From Bufo bufo (lineage: Eukaryota; Chordata; Amphibia; Anura; Bufonidae): a stretch of 64,000 nt of DNA. The stretch is taken from assembly GCF_905171765.1 (NCBI RefSeq), contig NC_053393.1, forward strand, positions 69,781,371-69,845,370, in the 5' to 3' direction. Both the position numbers and the translations under genes were made by a program. The notes under the pieces were generated by a model, which ran no database searches, was not told the DNA's origin, and saw nothing but the letters and a program-made list of their open reading frames with translations. Shown piece by piece: positions 56,578 through 64,000 of this stretch. How positions within the stretch are numbered: position 1 is the first letter of the stretch; every line of letters starts with the position of its first letter.

Positions 56578-57719
56578 TTACGTTCTGTTTTCACCCTGTT
56601 GAGGATGCAGTGTTCCTGCTCTGTGACAAATCGAACCATGGATTCGAAAACAGTATGGCCCATAGCCAGAAGGCGGACTAATGTTAGCTCCCATAGATGC
56701 AAATGCTAGAGCACTATTTATTGACCTTATATTTTGCATGAAATCTTTGCTGTAATGATGCTGACCCATCATGAGCTGCTGTATAAACGGGTTTGTTCGA
56801 ATTGGTTCAAGATTTACTTTTCCTTTTGAGCAACACTGTGTAAATTTTTGATCAGATGGTCTTTCTCCTTCAAAATGTTTTTCTTGACAAAAATTGCATA
56901 TCTGATTTAAATCTCCACATGTGTGGGGTATAATGTTACCCTCATTAATATTAACTATATCATTTATCATTGCCATTCTTTCTATTGTTGCCCGGGATTC
57001 GTTATTTTCCACTCGTTTACTTCGGGCCAGTCTCTGTAATTGTGCTTGCCGCAAACATTGTAATTGTCGTTCTTCTGATGTAAGACTTGCTCTCCTAGCT
57101 TTTTCTCTTTCAGCATGTCTCTTACGTTTTTGTCTTTCTCTTATATCATTTATCCTCTCCTATGTGGCTGTTGATAAATGTGTTGTGTCTGTTTGTAGAT
57201 CTGTTATCCTGCCTCTTTTTATTGCTTGTTGCTGACGTAGTGTTGCTCTCCTAGCTCTGTGTGCTTTCACATTTTTCTGACGCTCATTTTCCTTTTCTTC
57301 AATAGATCTATTTGCTCGTCTTTGTCTTTCTCTTAGAGATTGTTTTTTTACGCTGATTTTCCTGTTCTTCTATAGATCTATTTGCACTTCTGAATGTTTC
57401 TCTTTTAGCGTTTTTTTGTGACACTCATTTTCTTTTTCTTGAATTGATCTATTTGCTAGTTTTTTTCTTTGTTTTTCAGCCTTTCTTTTTTTGATTTTTA
57501 CTTGCTGACTTGACTGTTTCTCCAGGAGAATTTGGTTATGTAGGGTTTCATTGTCTGTGTCTTTTGTCCTACTTGATGTGTCCTTTTTTTTGGGTGGCAT
57601 GTTGTTAGTAAAAAGTCCAAGTAATATAGGCTTGTACTTTTATAATTTTATAATATTTTCTCTTACTGTAATACTGACTTATATGTAGCTGTAATATGCG
57701 TCACTGGCAATGACTTTTG

Positions 57720-58259
57720 GCTGAGACTGCAGGCACTGTGACTGGTGGCTGATATGACTGCCACTGACTGGTAGTGCTGAGACCACTTGCACTGTGACTG
57801 GTGACTGATACAGCTGTCACTGACTGGTGGTGCTGAGAGCACTGGCACTGTGACTGGTGGCTGATACTGCTGGCACTGATTGCTGGCACTGACTGGTGGT
57901 GCTGAGACTGTGGGCACTGTGACTGGTGCCTGAGATGGCTGGCACGGACTGGTGGTGCTGAGACTGCAGCTGATGGCTGAAACAGCTGGCACTTACTGGT
58001 GGCTGAGACGACTGGCAGTGCCACATGGTGCAGAGACTGCTGTCACTGTGACTGGTGGCTGATATGGCTGGCACTGACTGGTGGTGCTGAGGCCACTGGC
58101 ACTGTGACTGGTGGCTGATAGAGCTGGCACTAACTGGTGGTGCTGAAACCACTGTCACTGTGACTGGTGGCGAATACGCTTGGCACTGACTGGTGGTGCT
58201 GAGACTGCTGTCACTGTGACTGGTGGCTGATATGGCAGGTACTGACTGGTGGTGCTGAC
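57720..58259. repeat. 56-bp minisatellite in Helitron 5' region
   Basis: About nine to ten units with core ACTGTGACTGGTGGCTGATA and CACTGACTGGTGGTGCTGAG. Spacing is mostly 56 bp, with two irregular units near 57870 and 57960-58030. It lies between the RepHel start (57600) and the Helitron 5' end, so in its promoter/leader. 56 is not a multiple of three, and peptide frames across it are spurious. Confidence 0.88.
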
Positions 58260-58262
58260 TAA

Positions 58263-58848
58263 GGCTACGTTCACACTCGCGTTTCCGGGTCCGCCTGTGA
58301 GATCCGTTTCAAGGCTCTCACAAGCGGCCCCAAACGGATCAGTTTAGCCCCCATGCATTCTGAATGGATGCGGATACATTCAGAATGCATCAGTTTGGCT
58401 CCGTTTCACCTCTATTCCGCTCTTGAGGAGGACACCAAAACGCTGCTTGCATCGTTTTGGTGTCAGCCTGGCGGTACGGAGCCGAACGGAGCCACCAATG
58501 CTTTTAATACTGGGGAGGGAGGGAGGGGAGGGGCCGCACTGGCCATCAATGCTTTTAATACTGGGGAGGGAGGGAGAGGGGGCCGCACTGGCCACCAATG
58601 CTTTCAATACTGGGGAGGGAGGGAGAGGGGGCCGCACTGGCCACCAATGCTTTTAATACTGGGGAAGGAGGGGGGTCTGGCCCCTGCTGCCTGGCAGCAC
58701 CCGATCAGGGGGCTGAGATCCGCACAATTAACCCCTCAGGTGCGGCACCTGAGGGGTTAATTGTGCGGATCACAGCCCCCTGTAAGAGATCGGGTGCTTC
58801 CAGGCAGCAGGGGGCAGATATGTACACAGCGCAGGTGTGAAAGTAGCC
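58263..58848. mobile_element. 586-bp Harbinger-type MITE with TAA duplication
   Basis: TAA at 58260-58262 and 58849-58851. Ends GGCTACGTTCACAC and GTGTGAAAGTAGCC are inverted. Contains four units of about 49 bp (CAATGCTTTTAATACTGGGG at 58496, 58547, 58596 and 58645) and a long hairpin at 58683-58814. Inserted next to the duplicated Helitron end. Confidence 0.85.
58683..58814. repeat. Long hairpin inside the MITE
   Basis: The core GATCCGCACAATTAACCCCT... pairs perfectly over 27 bp around a single G near 58745. Pairing continues outward with few mismatches through GGGGGCT and GCACCCGATC to the CCTGCTGCCTGG / CCAGGCAGCAGG pair, about 62 bp per arm. Confidence 0.9.
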
Positions 58849-58849
58849 T

Positions 58850-59047
58850 AATCGGCACACACGCACGGACAACAGCCCTGAGCACGGGTGATGCGCCGTG
58901 TTTTTATTGGCCGGCGGCACGGTGCTTTGGGCGGTCCCTGCTGTGTGTGCTGATTGGTTTGTGCGCCGCGCATGCGCACTTCACTAATCGGCACACACGC
59001 ACGGACAACAGCCCTGAGCACGTACACAGGGCTTTTATTAGTATAGA
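58850..59047 (-). repeat. Duplicated Helitron 5' end
   Basis: The block AATCGGCACACACGCACGG...CCTGAGCACG occurs at 58850 and again at 58986, 136 bp apart, so the subterminal part of the Helitron 5' end is present twice. Only the outer copy leads into TCTATACTAATAAAAG. CCAAT-type motifs (CCAATCAGC, CCAATAAAA) between them on the minus strand could serve the RepHel promoter. Confidence 0.75.
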
Positions 59048-59399
59048 TGTTGTGTCATTCCTTTATTATTCCTCCTAAATGGTATGCATGAATTACTAGC
59101 AGTTTGCAATGAATGTCCTGATGGGTGTGACAAATTTTGTTGTGTGTCCCTGCACAGTCTGACACTACACAATCAGTGCAGCCAGTGTCAGACTGTGCAG
59201 GACACCCCCCCAACTGGTAAGACCTAGATGGACCTTTATTGCAGACTGCTAGCAATTTTATCATAGCTTCTTCCATGAATAATGGAGTGATGGACAACGC
59301 AGAGTCATAAGAATAGATGCTCCAGAATTGTTATTACATGGGGAATGCAATTAGTTACTAAACCAGAAATGTCAGGAGAGGTGACAGGTCCTGCTTAAC
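59048..59399. repeat. R5-family repeat, right part
   Basis: Continuation of the copy broken at 48625. Its last 90 bases (AGAATAGATGCTCCAGAATTG...) are the inverse of 48545-48620, showing palindromic ends. Confidence 0.85.
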
Positions 59400-60540
59400 C
59401 CATTGAGGACCTCCTCCGGTCTCTAAATATGGCGCCCGCTCACACGTGCAGCAGGTCCCATAGTCGCAGGGTTTCTGCTATTTTAAATAGAAGAGACCCG
59501 CGGCACATGTATGCGATCAGGCAAAACGCTGATTGCATACATTTTCCCTTTCAGATGCCGTGGTCAAATGTGACCACATCATCTGAGCAGTCCGGAAGCA
59601 GAAGCCTCTCACTTCCACTCCGGTAACAGCATTCCCTGGCTGAGATCAGGGAACCTGTTACATTGCTCTAATAGACTGAAGTCTCAAGCAGGCTTCAGAG
59701 TCTATTAGAGGAATATACCAATAAAGGCCACTAGGTGACAGCACTGTATTCTTTTATTGAAAATTAAGTGTTCAATGATGGCTATATAGCCATCAATGAA
59801 CACAATGGGCAATCTAATGATTGCCAGTTATAGTCACCCAGGGTGACTTAAAAAAAGTCAAAAAAGTTTTTATAAATAGAATTTTATTTTATTTTTTTAT
59901 ATAAAAGTTTAAATCACCGCCCCTTTCCTTAAAATAAAAAAACTTAAAAAAAATAAACATCATGGGCATCGCCACGTGCAAAAATGCCCATATGGCATAC
60001 GGCAAAAGGCATAGCGGAAAAAAAATTAACCTGCCAATTTGCCATTTTTGGTCACTTCAACTCTCCCAAAAATAAATTTTATAAAAAGTGATCAAAAAGT
60101 CACACACACTTGAAATTGGTATCACTGAAAAGTACAGATGAGCCCTCACACAGCCACGAATACATAACTACAAAAAAGTTATAGGGGTCAGAATCCAGTG
60201 ATACATTTTTTCTTTCTCAAAGGCTTTAATTTTTTTACAGTATTAAAGCGCAAGAAAAATTATACAAGTGTTGTATCATTGTAACCATACTGACCTGGAG
60301 ACTGCATAGTGTACAGTGTAAAAAATTAAAACCTACCCCATTTGGAATTTTTTTCCGCTTCCCACTACATGGTATGCAACGTAAATGGCGCCATTAGAAA
60401 GTACCAATTGTCCCACACAAAAAAAATCCCTCATAAGTCTATATGAACAGAAAAATAAAAAAGTTAGAACTATGGGAAGGCAGGGAGTAAAAAACGAAAA
60501 TGCAAAAATGGAAAATCTCAGGGTCCTCTAAGGGTTAAAG
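59400..60540 (-). repeat. R2-family repeat, second copy, inverted
   Basis: Matches 46400-47580 in reverse: the hairpin-rich half is on the left (e.g. GATGCCGTGGTCAAATGTG, CTCTAATAGACT/AGTCTATTAGAG, GATGGCTATATAGCCATC) and the AT-rich half on the right, ending near CCTCTAAGGGTTAAAGG. No coding sequence. Confidence 0.7.
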
Positions 60541-61149
60541 GGAATGAGTCATCAGAAAATAACCTATTGGTTAAATTACGTTATTATTATGTACTCGCGG
60601 GAACAGCTTGCCTTCTCCCTGCCTGTGAAGCAGTCCACTGCAATAGGATAGTGTCACAGCCAGGGAGAAGGAGACGTCCACTGAGGAGATGGTTGTAATT
60701 AGTAGATTTTGCGCCAGAACACAGCGGGGAGGCACAGCATCATAACTGAGGGGACAATTTAAAGGGCTTCTGTCACCCCACTAAAGTCATTTTTTTTTTT
60801 TGGGCTACTTAAATTCCTTATATATAATGCTCTTACTGATTTTCGTTCTGTAGTTTCTTAAAAAAACAGACTTTTATAATATGTAAGAGTGGAGTAAGAT
60901 GTAAGTGTAATGATAAATCTGGCGCATATTTTTTAGAATTGCTGGTAAGGTTTTTTTTCCACATCACTATCCATATTAAAAAATGTATACAATCCTAGGC
61001 CTAAAAACTGTTAAGACTTCATTTTGAGAGCAGCTACATGGGCCATAGACACAATGGACAGTAGATGACCCCATTGACTTCTATGAGAAAATTTTTTAGG
61101 CATGATCTGTGCCCTGTACAGAGGTCAAGAGGGAAAAGATGACTGGGTT
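60541..61149. other. No gene; dispersed repeat edge
   Basis: GTCATCAGAAAATAACCTA near 60548 recurs in similar form at 61960-61982, marking a short repeat family. Nothing else is supported. Confidence 0.4.
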
Positions 61150-61960
61150 TGAGGTGGTCTCAACACTTCGCTGGGTACCCAATACACTGTCGTGGTGTCA
61201 CCATGTGTTGCTGCTCTCTGGAAGGGATGGTAAGGCATGGTGCACCCCAATGGGAAATAAGTCCGGAGAGTCAGGGTCTGCGGTAAACCAGTGTGCTTCT
61301 TTACTAGAGGAATTCAGGTGCAAAACAATACAGGCAATGCACTGAGCTGGCTTTTCCAGTCTCCTTTCTGGCAGAAGAAGGGTACATGCTGAGGAAAAGC
61401 CTGAGCTAGCTGTTCCTCTCTCTCTCAGAAGGCTGGTACCCTGGCCAAAGGTTGGAGGCCCACAGTCTGTGGCTCAGTAGTCCAGCTGGCTCCATAGTCT
61501 CAGGGCTGGTGACCCATGGTCTGTGGCTCAGCATCTCTATCTCAGTGTCTTCTTCTGGTCACTCATGCAGACTGGCATGAGTCTCTTTTAAGCACTGATC
61601 CCTAACTATAGAACACTAGGGGCTCAGACTACTCTCCTTATATACAGTTTCTAGCCAAACTAGAACCTTCTAGTGGGAGGGGTGGAGTGGAGAAACTCAG
61701 CACAAACAAATACAATGTTACACTTTCTGTCTCTCATAGACTTGCATTAGAACTTCAATAATACTCAATGGAAATGACACAGCAGTTTTTACAGACTAAA
61801 ACAAATCTTCAGACATAATAAAGTTTCTCAGTATTTATTAAGCCTGTCCACAGTGCTGTGCAAATAAAGTGCAACTGAACAGGATATATATCATAAAAAA
61901 CTAATAAAATGCAGTTACACAGTATTAAACAGTATAAGTCAATGCAAGTTAAAGGGAGTG
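61150..61960 (-). mobile_element. Solo-LTR-like copy of family R3
   Basis: Diverged, inverted relative of 31485-32390: TAAACCAGTGTGCTTCTTTAC and GGAAATAAGTCCGGAGAGTC match its right half inverted, and TGTGCAAATAAAGTGCAACTG-type blocks match its left half. No internal gene. Class is tentative. Confidence 0.5.
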
Positions 61961-62063
61961 TGTCAACAGAAAATAACCTATTGTTGAAATCATGTTTTTA
62001 TGTTTAACATATTTTTTTTAAATAATTTTTGACGTTATTTTTAATTTTCCATGTCAATATCTA

Positions 62064-62228
62064 CAGGTGAAACTCGAAAAATTAGAATATCGTGCAAAGT
62101 TCATTTATTTCAGTAATGCAACTTAAAAGATGAAACTAAAATATGAGATAGACTCATTACATGCAAAGCGAGATATTTCAAGCCTTTATTTGTTATAATT
62201 TGGATGATTATGGCTTACAGCTTATGAA
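62064..62228. mobile_element. One end of a DNA transposon, interrupted by hAT3
   Basis: Starts after TA (62062-62063) with CAGGTGAAACTCGAAAAATT and runs to CTTATGAA at 62221-62228, where hAT3 begins. TA plus the end sequence suggest a Tc1/mariner-type element. The other half should lie beyond the hAT3 right end, outside the window. Confidence 0.55.
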
Positions 62229-64000
62229 TAGAGTTGAGCGGACACCTGGATGTTCGGGTTCGACGAGTTCGGCCGAACTTGAAAAAAAACTTGACCCGAA
62301 CTTGACCCCGAACCCCATTGAAGTCAATGGGGACCCGAACTTTTGGCCACTAAAATGGCTCTAAAATAGTCCTGGAAAGGGCTAGAGGGCTGCAAAAGGC
62401 ATCAAAATGTGCTTAAGAGCATGGCAACTGTTCTGCAAACAAATGTGGATAGGGAAATGACTTAAAATAACAAAATACAGAAAAATTTAAAATAACAATC
62501 TGGATCTAGGAGTAGGAGGTTGAGGAGGCGGTGGATGGGTGGATGTGGCGGTGTAGGTTGACGTGGCAGTGTAGGTGAAAGCGATGGTGAAGGAGGAATA
62601 GGTAGCCAACACTGATTTGTGTTATTTTTTATTTTTAAATTGGGGTATCCCCCAAAATATTGGGACATATAACAAAATAAAACAAAGAATAAGTGCACTT
62701 GAGTACAAGAATGGATGTTTGAGGCTGGTATAAATGTCTATTCTGCACAAGGTACAGACAAGTCCTGTGGGATCCATGCCTGGTTCATTTTAATAAACGT
62801 AAGCTTGCCCACATTGGCTGTGGCCTGTGATAATGCTCTCTGCCGTGCTAAACACACGTTCACACTATACACTGGCTGCAGGGCAGGTCAGCACCTCCAA
62901 GGCTGACAAAGCTTTTCCACATTTCGGCCATGCTAACCCTGCCTTCTCAGGTGCTGGCGGTGCCCCAGCTGCGTTGGCGACCTCTTACTCATCCTCTGCC
63001 TTCGCCTTGTGCTTCCACTGTGCCCCCGCTGTCAGGTGGGAAAGCCACCAGCAGCACCTCTACCAGCGTGCGCTTGTACTCGCGCATCTTACGATCACGC
63101 TCCAGCGACGGAATTAAGGACGGTACGTTGTCCTTGTAACGGGGATCCAGCAGCGTGGCCACCGAGTAATCAGCACAAGTTAGAATGTGGGCAACTGTGC
63201 GGTCGTTGCGGAGACACTGCAGCATGTAATCGCTCATGTGTGCAAGGCTGCCCAGAGGCAACGAAAAGCTGTCCTCTGTGGGAGGTGTATCGTCTGTGTC
63301 CTCTGTATCCCCCCATCCACGCACCAGTGATGGCCATGAGCTGGTCTGGGTGCCACCCTGCTGTGAACATGGTTCCTCCTCCTCCTCCAGAACTGTGCCC
63401 TGGCTGGACAATTGTGTACTTTGGGTTTGTGGGTGCAGGAACCCACCCTCGGAGCAACTTGGGAATGACTGGCCGGAAACCCTACGAAATGATCTCTCTT
63501 CCTCCTCCTCCTCCTGTGCCACATCCTCTTCCATCATCGCCAGGAGCGTTTTTTCAAGGAGGCATAGAAGTGGGATAGTAACGCTGAGAACTGCGTCATC
63601 GCCACTGGCCATGTTGGTGGAGTACTCGAAACAGCGCAACAAGGAACACAGGTCTCACATGGAGGCCCAGTCATTGGTGGTGAAGTGGTGCTGTTCCGCC
63701 GAGCGACTCACCCGTGCATGCTGCAGCTGAAACTCAACTATCGCCTGCTGCTGCTCACACAGTCTGGCCAGCATGTGCAAGGTGGAGTGCCACCTTGTGG
63801 GCATGTCACATATGAGGCGGTGAGTGGGAAGGCCGAAGTTACGCTGGAGCGCTGACAGGCGAGCAGCAGCAGGATGAGAACGCCGAAAGCGCGCACAGAC
63901 GGCCCGCACTTTATGCAGCAGCTCTGACATGTCGGGGTAATTTTTAAGGAATATCTGCACCACCAAATTCAGCACATGCGCCAGGCAAGGGATGTGCGTC
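62229..64000 (-). mobile_element. hAT3: hAT element running off the window
   Basis: Left end TAGAGTTGAGCGGACACC, with the same TTCGGGTTCG / CGAACCC subterminal motifs as hAT1. CTTATGAA (62221-62228) is the predicted target duplication, to be matched past 64000. It lacks the 93-bp array of hAT1 and has instead a short GGTGGATGTGGCGGTGTAGG-type low-complexity patch near 62525. Confidence 0.88.
62735..64000 (-). pseudogene. hAT3 transposase, C-terminal part, broken
   Basis: Strongly similar to hAT1: MLNLVVQIFLKNYPDMSELL, CARFRRSHPAAARLSALQ, HHFTTNDWASM (63655-63975), then a TGA where hAT1 has Arg, then LRCFEYSTNMASGDDAV to SGGTVEAQGEGRG (62989-63642). The hATC segment with the catalytic Glu is partly deleted between 62830 and 62920, although the extreme C-terminus and leader-side sequence (CCTGTGGGATCCATGCCTGG) are kept. 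The N-terminal half lies beyond 64000. Confidence 0.87.

Larger units (their letters stand above)
48953..57600 (-). pseudogene. Helitron RepHel (HUH nuclease-helicase), interrupted and frameshifted
   Basis: Read on the minus strand. N-terminal basic region from MPPKKKDTSSRTKD (57600), then RRASLTSEERQL, a zinc-finger-like CNFCQEKHF and YGPYCFRIHGSICHRAGTLHP (to 56578). After the Penelope insertion come the central region RRYNAPKYNEVAFIF and Rep domain GKPDLFITMTCNPKWEEI with the HUH motif LPHAHI near 54040. After Tc1-D comes the tyrosine motif KYLFKYVYKG (52110). Then ERYCLRLLLLHVAGA, Walker A GPGGSGKT (about 51100), Walker B LIWDECTMA (about 50850), GGDFRQTLPVV, and after the foldback MTINKAQGQTLEKVGIY and YVALSRV, ending at 48953. 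Several frameshifts and stops lie between blocks. The intact protein would nick DNA and unwind it for rolling-circle transposition. Confidence 0.93.
48626..59047 (-). mobile_element. Autonomous-type Helitron, 10,422 bp, both termini defined
   Basis: On the minus strand the 5' terminus is TCTATACTAATAAAAG at 59047 and the 3' terminus is CTAG at 48629-48626, preceded by the hairpin GCCCGTTATTATAACGGGC and seven bases. Host sequence flanks as A|T with no target duplication, as Helitrons require, and joining 48625 to 59048 restores the R5 repeat. It carries a RepHel gene. About 3.9 kb of its length is later insertions: foldback 49271-50188, Tc1-D 52258-53839 and a Penelope-like piece of about 55130-56577. 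The 5' region also holds a 56-bp minisatellite and a 586-bp MITE. Confidence 0.95.

Noticed and set aside
57663..58158. Ser/Gln-rich frames resembling SATSHSASxLSTTSQ repeats
   Set aside because: They come from the 56-bp minisatellite read in shifting frames; not a protein repeat.

Overview
The window is repeat-dense intergenic DNA from a vertebrate, most likely an amphibian (frog or toad). The evidence is the element spectrum: Tc1-like elements with DD34E transposases, BED-type hAT elements with TAGAGTTGAGCGAAC-type ends, an APE-type L1 LINE, CR1 and Penelope-like fragments, Ty3/Gypsy and other LTR elements, an autonomous Helitron, and many palindromic short DNA elements. The species cannot be named from sequence alone. 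I see no host protein-coding gene, rRNA, tRNA or CRISPR array. Nearly every long reading frame belongs to a transposable element, and most are broken.

Layout. 1-4.9 kb: dispersed repeats, including a 395-bp tandem array. 4.97-13.5 kb: a Tc1-like element (Tc1-A) split by a 7.0-kb hAT element (hAT1; exact 8-bp target duplication AACATGAA) that carries a near-complete transposase and two internal tandem arrays. 14.7-31 kb: a hairpin-rich dispersed repeat (called R1 here) holding a 3.4-kb non-autonomous LTR retroelement with a 558-codon ORF of unknown type. Next comes a second hAT copy (hAT2), split by a 7.5-kb L1, which is itself split by a Tc1-like element (Tc1-E) with an intact transposase. 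31-43 kb: two decayed Tc1 elements, solo-LTR-like sequence, CR1, and many short hAT- and Harbinger-type palindromes. 43.7-47.6 kb: an LTR plus gag fragment of a Gypsy element, then two hairpin-rich repeats. 48.6-59.0 kb: a 10.4-kb Helitron inserted exactly A|T into an older palindromic repeat. Its RepHel gene is interrupted by a TTAA-flanked foldback element, a Tc1-like element (Tc1-D) and an antisense Penelope-like element. 59-64 kb: more repeats, a solo-LTR-like copy, and a third hAT copy (hAT3) running off the end.

The unifying theme is nesting. Target-site duplications and interrupted reading frames give a relative order: R5 repeat, then Helitron, then foldback/Tc1-D/Penelope; R1, then LTR element and hAT2, then L1, then Tc1-E; Tc1-A, then hAT1. 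The items most worth following are the LTR-element ORF with no visible pol, the tandem arrays between hAT promoter and transposase, the serial-hairpin repeats, the intact Tc1-E gene, and the Helitron with both termini defined.
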